Positions 9,311 through 20,868 of a stretch of 64,000 nucleotides of DNA are shown in pieces. The position numbers and the translations under genes are program-made. The stretch comes from Gremmenia infestans. Lineage: Eukaryota; Ascomycota; Leotiomycetes; Helotiales; Hamatocanthoscyphaceae. The notes below the pieces were generated by a model. The model made no database searches. It was not told the origin of the DNA and saw only the letters and a program-made list of their open reading frames with translations. Each line of letters opens with the position of its first letter. Within the stretch, counting starts at the first letter, position 1. Location: the NCBI GenBank assembly GCA_032629725.1, contig JAFEVB010000001.1, positions 868,001 to 932,000 on the forward strand. Direction: 5' to 3'.

Positions 9311-11533
9311 CTATGGATCATACATGTCCTCTGCCGGCGCCTTTCCGTTTCCCTTGTCTTTGGGAGGAACTGTCACTTTGATGGTGAGCTTTCCTGATGG
9401 AGACCTAGTAGGCGTGTGCGAAGAAGCCTCGGATGGGGCATTGTTGCTGTTTCTCCTATTCTGCGAGTAGAAAGAACTAGATTTCCTATACGGGTTCTGG
9501 ACCTCCTGGTCGTCGTCTGAATCCAGCCTCGTCCGCCGTGGCCCCATCTGCTGTATTTTCGAGAAGCGCCGAGCCTTCCTGAGCTCCGTGCTTGTTTCTG
9601 GGTATGGATCCGGGAGCTCTTCGTCATCTGATGATGAGTCCGCTTCATCTTCGTCTACTCGCTTTCTCTTGAGAGATGAATTCTTATCGAAGGCTTCTCC
9701 GCCATAGGTATAACCGTTCCCGTTGACAGGGGCGCAGAATCCTGGGGTGATGGAATTATTGCCATGGTTGTTGTCGTCCTCCTCAGACTCGAGAGCAGAG
9801 TCTTCTTCGGCGGCTGCTTCTCTTGCGTAATTGAGTAGCTTTTTGGCTTCTGACCATTTCGTCGCCGCGCTCTGAATAGCACTCGATATTCGCCATGCTG
9901 CGGGACGGTCTTCGTGCAGTTGTCCGTACTTCTTCTTGCCGGGCTTTAGAATTCTCTCTCCACGGCGTTCTAGGAACTCAGAGTCAGCTTTATGTTAATA
10001 AGAAAAAGTAATACTTGAGTGAGAATAGAAATTCTATGGATGTAGGCATGGAGGGTTTGAAAGATGACTCATGAAAAAATGAAGGCAGAACTCACGGATC
10101 TTGCCAAGGTTATCCTGATTGAAATCATTGGCCAGTCGCTTCCATTTGATCGAGTTGGATTTCTTCAGCTGCTCCGCGATCATATGGGTGATCTTCGCAC
10201 TTTCAATCTCCAGCCAGAAAGCACGCTCCTTTCGAGTGGGAGGGAACTTGCGATATCGATGCTGACTTCGCCAACTGCTCAGTTTCATAATGCTCTTCGG
10301 ATTATCCCAGTCGAAGGCAGCGAGAGCCTTGGAGTCGTTCTCGTGGTAGTGGTACTCAAGGGGAGTCGAAGGAATCCACCGACCAGATTTTCTGGGACTG
10401 GGTACCTCTGTTGGAATGCGTAGGTGGAACTTCCACTCCTCTTTGACACCCAATCTTGCAGGTGAAAAGTCGACCCCGTCTTGGATCAGTCGCATTCCTT
10501 TGGGCTTTCCCCCACTATTAAGTTTCCAGCTTTTATTTATTGATGGAACTGGATTATCTTCCTAGACTCATTTGTTAGCATCTACTTCTGTCACTGGTTG
10601 AGGAAGTAATGTACCCTCTTGACCGGTCTAACACTTTCCTTGTGAGACGCCTGAGAGAACTCAGATTGTACCATTTGATTCTCAAGGGCCCTAGCCATCT
10701 TTTCATCGTATTCGATTTGTTGACTGCGCCAGTCTTCGACCTCATCATTCGCACCATCGAGACCAGAAGCTCTCTGTCTTGGTTGCTGAGCAGTCCAATC
10801 ACTAGTTGCCGATGATGAACCATTCTGTGGTATGAATGAATCTGTGCCATGGCATGTGAGGATACAGAGCTATAAGATTTCTAAAGTCAGGAAGTTGAGG
10901 CGCAGGAGCTTTGCCATGGGACCTGGTAGGCTGATGAAAGGTAAAGCTGGATCTATGAGTACCAGCATTTGAAGTTCCTGTTAGAGGAGAGGAACTAGGG
11001 TCTCGAAGACCAGCAGCGTGAGGAATCGCAGTGCGACGAGAGGAGCCTTTCTTTCTAGCACCAGTAGTAGGAATGATAGGTAGGCGAGTAGAGTCCTCTT
11101 CGCTAGAACCGACATCTGACTGATCCGATCCATGACTAGAGAGAGATCGGTGAGCTTCAAGGGGGCTACCAGCATTCCACGCTGTCGTAGCGGCCGCATA
11201 ATCTTTGCTGGCTGGATCGAGGGCCTCTTTGGTTGCATAGCATGCGATTTCTTGCGCTATGTCAGAAAGGCTCATATCTTCGCTAGGATGTCCTTCGATG
11301 CTTTCCATAAATTGAAGAATAATAGTCTTCATTAACGGGCTCTGTTCCATTTGTCCCAAGATTCTTTCCACCGTCGCAACCTGTGCATTAGTCAAAGGTG
11401 AAATGCCATTCTGGTCTCTGGCTAGGTATTTCTTGCCCCTGAGATAGAGTCCTAGGACTGTGACGAGTAGTTTAACGTTGGTGTCGGAAGAGAGATTGAA
11501 ATGTTCAAAAATGCCGGCATCTGTAGCAGCCAT
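9311..11533 (-). CDS. Gene A: nuclear-type protein with N-terminal helical domain and SANT/Myb-like module
   Basis: Proposed exons are 11533-10963, 10841-10615, 10561-10096 and 9969-9311 (640 aa). The first intron is tentative (weak donor GTACTC); the others have good signals. Residues 1-120 form a helical domain (VERILGQMEQS, YATKEALDPASKDYAAATTAW) that resembles those in genes C, D and E. Near residues 380-420 lies a SANT/Myb-like segment (FWLEIESAKITHMIAEQLKK, then IKWKRLANDFNQ). The splice after it yields LGKIQRRGERIL, matching LGKHQRMGEKLL of gene B. A paralogous tryptophan-containing block (RPAAWRISSAIQ) and a basic/acidic tail with KRKRVDEDEAD follow. The function is unknown; chromatin or DNA binding is inferred only from the SANT-like pattern. 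Confidence 0.7.
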
Positions 11534-13267
11534 CTTTGCCGTTCGTATTTCTGATATACCAATTAGTGAATGTTTCACTCTTGACTTGGGGGATAAAGCA
11601 CTATGATGTTCCAAAACGATCAAGTGATAAATGGTGAAGTGATTTTAGAAAGGGAAACAAACAGAATAAGTTGGGATATGTACCTCTTGTGGTGGAGTGG
11701 GTTCTCGTTTTCTTCTGGAGAGATTGCTGATTGACAAATAGCTAAACAGTGGAAGATTAGCAGTTGTACTTTGCGAATTGAAGTGGCAGAGAAGTATTCT
11801 GACACCAGAACTCCAAACAGGTCCAATGCAGCTGGACTTGCTAACTGCAAGCGAATTGGAACTGGTGGGCAGAAGACTTTGAAGTGTCAAGATAAGCGAG
11901 GCCAGCATCGACGGATTGAATCAACGAAGCAGGAACCACGAAGGTCAATTTGCGTACTCGGGAACTTCACCCCGTAGACCCTGGAGAATGTATCCAAACC
12001 CAGAGGAACCAAAATTGGCTAAATTGTGTAGCAGAGAGGAGAGGCAAGTTGGGGTAGGAGAGTCGACTGTGAAGTCCTTCCCATAAGGACTGTTATATGA
12101 GAAGAGAAGGGTGCAACTCACAGTACAAATATCCTGCACACCTTTCCGTACGTACTGTACACCAGCAGACGCACTCGATATCCTTCGTTATTTCCGTGTA
12201 CCTCCAGAGGAAGAGCGGGCGGGTATGGACGTGGATGTAGAGCTGGAGGAAAGTGTTGTTCCGTGAAGATGGTGTTTGCTAAGGTGTTATTGAAGAAGGA
12301 TGAAGGCTATTGAAAGGCGTGTGCGAAGTTTGTTTTATACATGAAATCAAAAGAGCTCTGCGCTAGTGTCGTATCCTATTCTGCGCAGAACCAAGCGAAG
12401 ACAGAAGCAGGACAGGGAAGTGTGATCTACTGGCAGGTATAAGAGCTCTTTTACTTTCCCAGATTCATCTACCCATCTCCCCGGCGCGCCAAGAGAAGTC
12501 GAAGCTTGCTTGTGATTGGCTGTTAGGAGAGTCTTTTTGTGTGATTTCTGAAATGAAGAGTCTTTTGGTGAATGGATGAATGTGAGGTTTGCATGAAGTA
12601 AGTTGAGTGTTGTTGATTAATGTTGACGCAAGCACCGCTGAATGCTACAATTCACCGGTGAATTATGGCAAATGCCAAATGGTGGGAAGCCGCTTGAGTA
12701 AGATTTTGTGTAGACAGACACTCATCCATGGTTTGTAGATCATGGGTTATATCTAACTCATATTCATTCTTCGCTAGGGGTTTCGCAGTGGATCACGCGG
12801 GCTATAAATAGGCCGCTGAAAGGTTGAGTCCTAACAAACACAAATTCACAATAGTTTCCAAGCTTTACATAGTAGAGAAGTAGAACACAATGAGTAATAT
12901 CATAGCTATTTGCTTCATTTTATATACCAACCGCTATATGAATACACAACGTTAGACGGGCAGGCATGCCGTACTCGCTAATCAAGGGGGCGGGGAGTCA
13001 AAACCTAGTCTCGACTTGAAAATGATCGCCGATCACTAGATATTACATCGGATAGCACAGTCATAATGGTAATTATAATTACAAATAGGTTTTTCTTCTC
13101 TCTTGTGCATCTTTGTTAGACACAAAAAGCAGCGCTTGAAGGACGTTCTCATCGACTCTTAATGTCCCACACCACCTGGCACACTATAAACCGGGTATCG
13201 CTTTTGTTGTTTTCTTCATGATTATCACATCTATCCATTCGGTGGAATGAATGATAATCGGCCGTTC
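11534..13267. other. Long region upstream of gene A, with an orphan promoter-like site
   Basis: About 1.7 kb between two minus-strand genes. It probably includes a long 5' leader for gene A. It contains a GGCGCGCC site near 12484 and a strong TATA-like site at 12804, but no convincing protein gene beyond a 21-codon frame at 12890-12955. Confidence 0.45.
12804..12812 (+). promoter_or_regulatory. TATA-box-like site without an assigned gene
   Basis: The sequence GGGCTATAAATAGGCC contains a full TATAAATA consensus read on the plus strand. A short frame starting ATGAGTAATATC opens about 85 bases downstream in a good start context (ACACAATGAG) but stops after 21 codons. The element is visible; promoter function is inferred. 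Confidence 0.4.
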
Positions 13268-14896
13268 TTACAGCGACATCTCATCATCGGAATCGGCCAT
13301 GCACTCGTCCATCCCCATCTCCATATCTTCGTCGTCGTCATCCTCTTGCTCGGATATACCTTCGACTTCGGCTTCAACCTCAAATTTCTTAGCCTTAGAC
13401 TTGGCCTTCCCCTTCCCCTTCCTCTTCCCCCGAACTCTCGGCCCATAAGTACCGTACTTTCTTGGCGAAACACCCGGCTCGGGGTTCGGATTCGGATCAG
13501 GATGTTCCTCCTCATCTGCACTCTCATCCCCACCCTCACTCTCGCTCTCACTCGCCTCATTCTCCACCACACCCCCCTCATACTCCAACTTATTCTTTAC
13601 ACCCCACCCAGCCCTCTTCTCCGCCATCCTAATCAACACCTTAACATCCCGCCACTTATAAGCCATTCCCTGAATAGCAGCCGACGTACGCCATGGCGCC
13701 GGGCGCGCAGCCAGCAGGACGCCCAAGTTCTGGCGGCCTTGCGTAAGTAGCTTCTCGCCCATACGTTGGTGCTTCCCTAAAAACCGCTCATTATATTCAT
13801 TCGCGAGACGATTCCACTTGATGCGTCCTCCCACCCCCCGTTGCAATTGTAAGCGCACTAAATGTACTACATAGTCCTTCTCGTTCTCCAGCCAGAAGGC
13901 GCGCGTCTTGCGCTGCTTGGGGAAGTTGCGGCCGAAGATCTGGCGGCGCCAGACGTTGATGCGCTTGATGTGCGCGGGGTCGTCGAAATCGAAGACGGCG
14001 CCGTTGGTGATTTGGGTGAGGTCGTAGAATACGTCTTTGGACGGGATCCATTGATCTGTGCAGCCGGGCTTGAGCTTTTCGGTTGCGAAGGAGATGAGGA
14101 GTTTGCTGGGGTCGTGGTGTCCGAGGATGGCGGGGGTGGTGTCGATGGGGCCGATGGCTTGGGCGCCCTTTTCTTTCTTGGGTCGGTGGATTAGCTGGGA
14201 TGGGATGTTAGATAATGGATGGGTGGGAAAGGGGGTAGAGATTAGATTTACCGTAGCAGCCTCCTTGCTTTTCTTGCTATTGCGTTTCTTGATTGGAGGA
14301 TCAAGTTTACCCTGCTTCTTGCGAGTACCGTAAACTTCAGCTCTTGCCCTCGGTTTGTACAGATAATCATCATTCTCTAAATCATTCTCCCCAAGGGCCT
14401 CTCCAATTTCTCGATCCAACTGCTCCTGGTTCTCGGCAAAGGCCGACTGAGACTTGGTACTGCGTTTTCTTTGAGGTAATCGTCCATCTCGATAGTCGAT
14501 TATATTATCCAGAGGAGCTGGTGGCGAGGCAAACCGGTTGGAAGACATTCCCATTCCCATACCCATACCATTTCCAGTCAAGCTCGCACCACCCATAGTC
14601 ATATCTCTGAGATGTCCATGGGGGCTAGAAATACGACGATTCCTTGCGGATCTGGACAGAGATATACTGGGGGACGGATCACCATTCGATACGTTCCGGT
14701 TGGCATCTGCTCTGGCTTGGGCTCGCGCCCTGCGCAATTGCACACGCTCGAAGCCAGTCAGGGGCCTGATCGGTGTGCGTCCATAGGCATTCGGTATGCT
14801 ACCACGCTGCTCCTCGTCGCCATCTATGACACCCGAGTTCTTTTCGGTGGTGGAATTGGTTGGGCTCTTGGTTGAGTTTCGGTTTTCAGGAACCAT
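13268..14896 (-). CDS. Gene B: SANT/Myb-like nuclear-type protein, paralogue of gene A
   Basis: The frame is open throughout, but a typical intron lies at 14251-14195 (GTAAAT..CCCAG with branch TATCTAACAT). It is 57 bases long and stop-free, so the product is 523 aa spliced or 542 aa unspliced. The N-terminal 200 residues are Ser/Arg/Gly-rich and disordered. The middle carries FWLENEKDYVVHLVRLQLQR and IKWNRLANEYNERFLGKHQR, matching gene A's SANT-like module. A shared block follows (RPAPWRTSAAIQGMAYKWRD). The tail alternates acidic and basic tracts (KRKGKGKAKSKAKK, EQEDDDDEDMEMG). The N-terminal helical domain of gene A was not found here. Gene A lies 1.7 kb downstream on the same strand, consistent with duplication. 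Function unknown. Confidence 0.8.
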   Translation of the reverse strand: MVPENRNSTKSPTNSTTEKNSGVIDGDEEQRGSIPNAYGRTPIRPLTGFERVQLRRARAQARADANRNVSNGDPSPSISLSRSARNRRISSPHGHLRDMTMGGASLTGNGMGMGMGMSSNRFASPPAPLDNIIDYRDGRLPQRKRSTKSQSAFAENQEQLDREIGEALGENDLENDDYLYKPRARAEVYGTRKKQGKLDPPIKKRNSKKSKEAATVNLISTPFPTHPLSNIPSQLIHRPKKEKGAQAIGPIDTTPAILGHHDPSKLLISFATEKLKPGCTDQWIPSKDVFYDLTQITNGAVFDFDDPAHIKRINVWRRQIFGRNFPKQRKTRAFWLENEKDYVVHLVRLQLQRGVGGRIKWNRLANEYNERFLGKHQRMGEKLLTQGRQNLGVLLAARPAPWRTSAAIQGMAYKWRDVKVLIRMAEKRAGWGVKNKLEYEGGVVENEASESESEGGDESADEEEHPDPNPNPEPGVSPRKYGTYGPRVRGKRKGKGKAKSKAKKFEVEAEVEGISEQEDDDDEDMEMGMDECMADSDDEMSL

Positions 14897-16493
14897 CTTC
14901 AGGACCTGAAAGTCGTTAGCAGGTTATTAATACGTGATAGTAGGACTTGAGTTTCCATGTTGGACATAAGAATGAATGGAAATGGAAGTTGAAAATCCAT
15001 AAATATGAAGTGAATGAACGAATGGAGAGGCACAGAGATCCTAGACTCACAGTTTTCAGAAGCCTCTATTTTGGACGTGAAGCTTTCTGATGGAGAGCGT
15101 TGACTGTGTCACAGTGTAAGCAAACTAGTGAAGAGAGTGGGAGGTTTCAAGGATGATATTGAGGATTTTGTTTCAAGACTCGAGTGCGTGGCTTGGGAAA
15201 GAAAGAGGGGAGGGTACATGCAGTTAATTACTAGGTAGACGTTGCTTCAACTATCGAGAGGGCGTATGAGGAAGGTATTGCACAAGTACAGTACAGTGGT
15301 GTTTAGCGTAAGGTTTTGGAGAATGAGTCGATGCTCTTGGGCGAATCTGACTCTGGGCAAAGGACGGGGGCGTTTAGAAAGAAGGCGTGGTGAATCTCGA
15401 ACTCCCCGCTGATGGTTGAAGACGGGCGAATGATTGCTCGCTTAAAGTATTGTGGGTTCTGAAGATAGCAGTGCTGAGTGAATCTGCAGATGCTGTTCTG
15501 TAGGAGGGATCTTGATATTAGTATTGTTCCAGAAGAGGAGGCGCGCCAGAGACTGCAAAATTGGAGAGGATGGAAGTCCAGGACTGCGGTTTGGAAGTAT
15601 GTAAGGGGAAATGAATACTCACTCTCAGCGAGTCGGCGACGGCACTTTGCACGGGATGATTACAACACGCAAATGAATGCTGGAAAAAAAGCGTTGGTGT
15701 GAAGAATGAATAACAGTCCAAGTCGAGCTGATGGCTGTTATGAAGTTTAAGGAGTAAGATAGACTCGTACCAACGGCCGAGAGGCTGGAGGAGGGATGTA
15801 TTATTCAGTCGTCGGTGTTGGAGACCTTTCTTGGTTTGAAAAGAAGAAGGCTTAATCCCTAGCTAGACATCCTACAAGCATTGAAGAAAGTAAGATGAAT
15901 GGAGAACAAGAACAAGACGCCAGAAGATTCGATGGTGGGGTTGAAGGGAGATTGAATCAGGTTGGGTATTGAAGTTGACTTCGACACAAGGAGGAAAGAA
16001 AGCAAGTGAGACACGAAGACTACCTTAACCTGCTGGCTAGCCAATTAGAGCTGATTGCCTATGAATGTAGAAGAACCTAGAGAAGTCCTTACATTCTAGA
16101 ACTAACAAATATGAATACTATTCTGCGCTTGCATAGTATAGCTGCTTTTGTATCTCAAAACGTGTAATGGAAGAAGAAAATTATGTTGCAAGAGGAACAA
16201 AAATTGCAACTATCAGTCTAAGAATTATCACATACCTTCCCCTTCCAACTTCCACGTCCAAATCACCCATTCTACGCCAGGCTCTTCAATTCCTTGAATG
16301 TCCTGTACAGAACGTACTTGTAAACATTGATGGCTGTAAATGAACGTTCCGAATCAAAGCGAAACAGAAACATTAGGATGAAGAACTGCAACAACGGGGT
16401 GGGGATTACAATATATTCCAATTGACTACGATGTGCCTTCACAAACTTCCCGGGTATCAAACGCCACACAATTCCCAACAAGACCTCCCAACC
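14897..16493. other. Long region upstream of gene B
   Basis: About 1.6 kb, comparable in length to the region upstream of gene A, and like it containing a GGCGCGCC site (near 15540). No supportable coding exon was found on either strand. A long 5' leader is plausible. Confidence 0.45.
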
Positions 16494-17304
16494 TTACCTC
16501 AACAACCCCCCTAGATCCCTTTCCATCCCACTAACTCTCTCCTCCAACTCTCTCTTCTTCCTTTCCAATTCCCTGATCTCTTCCTCCTCAGCTCTCAAAT
16601 CCTCGTCCGTAACCTCTATCTCCACTTCCACCGGCCCAGTCCCTTCAAACGCCTCCTCTTCCTCCTCTTCATCCCACCGATCCCCTCTGTTAATTCCCTC
16701 CAAGTCCCTGCCTAGTCTCTGCGCCTTCCTCTCATAAAAATCAACACTGTCCTTCAGCCTCCCATACTTCGACCTCACATTATGCACCCGTTCCGGCACT
16801 CCCCTCACCTCAAACACAGCATTAAGCTTCTCCACGCCCCTCAACAACACCTCGATATCAATCTCCCCTTTCCCCTCGGTCTTCCTAACCTCCTGATGCA
16901 GCTCCGGTCCTAGCACAGCCGCAACAGCCGTGTTCTTGCGCGGGACACGTGAAGGGCCGGACGATGTCGTTACTTCTCCTCCCGAGGCGACGCTGAAGAC
17001 TGTTTGGCGGCGCGAAGACTTATTGGTGTCGGGAAATGGGTTTGAGGAGGTGAGGTGCGGGGGTGGCGGAGGGACGGAGAAGAGGGCGCGTTCGTGGGGC
17101 TCGGTGTCGCGGATTAGAGAGGTTATGTCGGGGGTGGAGAGGAGAGCGTTGGTGAAGATTTTGGGTGGGGGAAAGCTTAGTGGGGGGTTAGAGAGGTGTG
17201 TTTGTGTTTACTATTGGGTAAAGGGGGATTGAAGCGTACGGGAGGCTTGCTATTGATTCTGAGCAGAGGGAGATTTGCTCTAGATGCCGGGACAGGAGAG
17301 ACAT
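16494..17304 (-). CDS. SPC34: DASH complex subunit Spc34
   Basis: Two exons, 17304-17240 and 17175-16494, encode 248 aa, the usual size. The splice joins MSLLSRHLEQISLCSESIAS to LPFPPPKIFTNALLSTPDI, recreating the conserved LPFPPPKIFTNALL stretch across the junction, which fixes the intron. The middle holds PRKNTAVAAVLGPELHQEV, also typical of the family. The C-terminal half is a coiled coil (ELERKKRELEERVSGMERDL). Spc34 is part of the fungal-specific DASH/Dam1 ring that couples kinetochores to spindle microtubules. An acidic run (EEEEEEAFEG) interrupts the coiled coil. Confidence 0.9.
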
Positions 17305-18855
17305 TGTGGATGGGTTTGGGGTTGATGGTGGTTGATTGAGTTGAGTTGAAGTGTTTACTACTTTACGCGTCGTTGATTGGAACCGCGATTAATTAATTAC
17401 GGCTAGGATTAGCGACACCAGGTCGAATATCTCTTTTATACAAATATTAAATAACACTATATTGTCTACACGTCCCAATTGGCTTCCGTATAATTTCAGT
17501 CACCAGCTCCAACCAAGAAAAGTGTAACTCAGTTACGAATGAGGATGAAGCGCAGAACATTTCTCTCACTTTTCTTTTCCGCCTTACCAACGCATCTCCT
17601 ACATCTGCTCCCCACAATTGGTGAAGAAGCGCGGGAATTGCTGCATACCCTTGCCATGGCATGCCACTCTTCCAGGGTTTTTGCTTCTCTTCCGACTTTT
17701 TGCTGAACTCTTCTCTTCTCTTTTCTTCTTTGTCTCTCTTTCTTCACCGATGCTGCCAACGCATCGAATCCTTCGCAATATAAAAAGTCATGTCTCCAGC
17801 CAGGGGTCGCCAGTGGCATAGCATCTCTCTCGCACTCTGACTGATGGATAGATTGATGAACGTGCCCAGGAAAATCTACCCCTCCAAACCTTTCTTTTCT
17901 TTGGGCCCGGCCCGCAGTACTCATCAACATTTTCATTTTCGTTGGACTTGATTGTGCACTACTCACGATTACTCTTCTATATTTTCAAGAAGAAGGAAGC
18001 ATTCCCCATCCAATCCGCGTGCTCTTTCCATATTCGGCAACAAACAAGACAGACTACGGCTTCAGATCAAGCGGCGATACAAGGGAGGACCCAGAACAAT
18101 TGCTGCCCGACACAGGCTGAACCCGGGTTGTATTGGCCTACAGGAATCCATACGGCACCATAACAGCTCAGATCACTTTTCCGCTCAAATCAAAACGGTC
18201 CCGAATTCGCCGTGTCGTGCAGTCGTGCATGCGTGTTTCCCTCGGGACCAATTTACAGATTTTTAGCTGCTTTTTGACTGGAGCATAGTTATTAGTTGGT
18301 AGTGAAGAGTATAAGTGCTCGGTTGGTCGCACTTTTGCATTTCCCTCCCACCTCACCGTCATCCTAGAGATTAATACTCGCGGACAACTCACACCTCGTT
18401 ACTCACCTCCCACAACAAGCACACCCTCCACTTGTTTTCACTCCGAAACGAGTCCAAATTTGCGCCTCTTTATTCCCAGCAGGCAACGCTGGCCCATCTA
18501 TTCTGCTTTAACCAAAAAGCGAGCGTCGACAATTGGTCGCCCTGCATTTTTGTCGTCTAACGGTACTCGCGGCTTATCCTTGCACTCCCGCGAGAAAGGA
18601 AAGTTCAGAAGTCACTCTGGACTTCTGACACCCCTTTTTAAAGCCATAAGACGAGACCGTGGATTTAAATTGCGAAGCCCTCTGGCGTCCGAGCTTCTCT
18701 ATTGCTTATCATGAACTGCAATCCTCCTCGTCTTCCTTCTCCTTGTTGGAGATACTTACCTCGGGCGTTGACGCCTTGACCTACAATACTTTCACTTCCC
18801 ACCAGTGCCAAAGCACATCTCGAATTACGAGAACGTCCCGGTTCAATCAGCAGCC
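17305..18855. other. Divergent promoter region between SPC34 and the next gene
   Basis: About 1.5 kb between divergent genes. Several pyrimidine-rich tracts (for example near 17700-17740) suit a long 5' leader for the plus-strand gene. A 145-codon minus-strand frame at 17529-17966 has no recognisable character and is not annotated. Confidence 0.45.
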
Positions 18856-19809
18856 ATGCGGCCTGCTACACCTAATTTCAATTTTGCCCAGCAGGAAGGG
18901 CCTTCATCTCCGCCGCAGACGCCTACGACTTCCTATGCGTTTGGGAACAACCGCCGTCATGGCATGCACTTCCACTCCACGATACCAACAAAAGATGGGA
19001 ATATTATACCCAATGGCAAAGGACCTACCTTCAGCTTCATCCCCTCTTCCCGCTCGAATGATCTCTCACCGCGATCTTCAGCCTCCTCCGTCCAATCCTC
19101 AACCAGCGGCAGTCCTCCACGCTCCCTCGCCTCCTCCCCAGTTAACGAACCTCTCTCCTCATCATCTGCACCACCACCACCACCACCATTACGCTATAAC
19201 AATCGCACAGTCATCAACGACGCAAATTTCACGCTCGAGGAATTTGGCGAGTCGGACTACGAGGATTTCGACAGCGACGACGAATCTGTAATCAGACCAC
19301 ATCAATACGAAGATGCCGAGTCTGACCGGGCGCCCTCAATCAAAGCCTCTCCGCGCAACGACCTCCCACATAAACTATACACCGGGATTCGCAACATGAA
19401 TTGCGAGACGCAGGATATCCTAGGCCCGGAACTAGACCGGGAGACATGGTTGAAGAAAGTGCAAGCCGAGAAGCGACGAAAACGGCGCAGCTCAGGCAGT
19501 GTGCAGAAACGGACCTTTAGTCAAAGCATTGGCAGCGATACGGATGAGGAAGACGTGCAGCCTGTATTCGAGGGCGCGAATGAAGCTGGCTCGAGTGCGA
19601 GGAGATTAAGGCGGAAGGCGGATAATGAGAGGATCAGCTTGATATTTGATGATCCGCCGCCGAGGATCGATGAGTTGGAGGAGCCGGAGAGCTGCGAGGA
19701 GGTGGTGGAGGTCAAAGGGAGTGAGGATGAGGGGCAGGGGGTTGATTGCAACCTGCCTTATTATGTCCAGGATATGGATGTTGATTCGGATGATGAGGAT
19801 TCAGAGTAG
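18856..19809 (+). CDS. Conserved-looking acidic protein of unknown function
   Basis: A single exon encodes 317 aa from the ATG of MRPATPNFNFAQQEG; the frame extends upstream only through non-ATG codons. The N-terminal third is Ser/Pro-rich, with a run of six prolines near residue 110. The centre holds an ordered-looking stretch (YTGIRNMNCETQDILGPELD, then WLKKVQAEKRRKRRSSGSVQ), followed by TFSQSIGSDTDEEDVQP. The tail is highly acidic (DMDVDSDDEDSE). KRRKRRSSGS could serve as a nuclear localisation signal. I do not recognise the family. The central block is the part most likely to be conserved in other fungi. Confidence 0.75.
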   Translation: MRPATPNFNFAQQEGPSSPPQTPTTSYAFGNNRRHGMHFHSTIPTKDGNIIPNGKGPTFSFIPSSRSNDLSPRSSASSVQSSTSGSPPRSLASSPVNEPLSSSSAPPPPPPLRYNNRTVINDANFTLEEFGESDYEDFDSDDESVIRPHQYEDAESDRAPSIKASPRNDLPHKLYTGIRNMNCETQDILGPELDRETWLKKVQAEKRRKRRSSGSVQKRTFSQSIGSDTDEEDVQPVFEGANEAGSSARRLRRKADNERISLIFDDPPPRIDELEEPESCEEVVEVKGSEDEGQGVDCNLPYYVQDMDVDSDDEDSE

Positions 19810-20868
19810 GGTAGAGGCTGGTCAGAAGCTTTTACGGTTGTGTAAGGGTGAAGGTAGAAATGGAGGTGGATGGCTCAGCTGAATGATTTGATGATTATGA
19901 TTATGATTGATGACTTATAGATAGGCACGCATGGCTTGGGCCAAGAACTATATAAGGATGGGCGGGCATGGAACTCAGCATAGCGTTCGGTTTGGTTGGT
20001 TGTCTGCTTGGAAAATTTAGATAGCATCTTCAGGATACCATACTCTGCAAAGGATTCATCAGTCAGTTTGTTCTACAAAGAGTCTTCTACTGGTTGGAGT
20101 GAGACATAACCTTGTTCATCAGCTACTATGAGTCCATCCCACCCACCTTGGATGTTCACCAGTCCAGTTCTCTTGCCTGTTCAATCCGACTCTGTGAACG
20201 AGTTCTATTCATACTGCAGTACCTAAGTATTCACCTGCACGCTGTCCAGCCTTTTGGAATGATCGAGACTAGATTCAACAAGGAAGGTAACATCAAAGCA
20301 ACCTTCACACCCAAACGTTCGAGTCCTCTTGTCAAGATCTACCTACATACCTCATGATTAATTTAAAACCCTACATTCTCTAAGAACATTTGATGAGGTT
20401 TCAGTAGTCCAAATTGGCCGCGGCACCGGACTTTCGAATATCTACAAGTACCTACCTCAGCAATTGATCGTCTATCCTATTTTGGCAATAATACAGTAAG
20501 TATACTTTCGAGTCACTGAATTGCAGCGCCACCCCCGCAAACTAATACGACAAGTGCTTGATGCGGAATGGTGCGTAGTACCTAGCAAGGTAGCAAGAAG
20601 GAGGCTGAAAGAGCAAGGTTAGCGTCGGAGCTCTACCTAAAAGCCGACCTCTGTCTCGGACCATACCTAAAGCCTTTTACACAAGTACATCATCACCGAC
20701 TCAGATATCTACGTGTGACACCACCATAATTCACGTCGACGTACCGTTAATCTATCGAATCACTTACAACGACTTCCGAGTCTAGGCAGGGCAAAATATC
20801 ATATTTATTGGCCATTCAGGGGAATATTTCGGGCATTCTCTCCACTCAGCAATCACCACGACGCCGAT
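19810..20868. other. Intergenic region before TAF12
   Basis: About 1 kb with no supportable gene. It carries the 3' flank of the acidic-protein gene and the TAF12 promoter. Confidence 0.5.

Noticed and set aside
17529..17966. 145-codon minus-strand frame upstream of SPC34
   Set aside because: It has no recognisable domain or conserved-looking composition, and it lies in a pyrimidine-rich leader region of the divergent gene.
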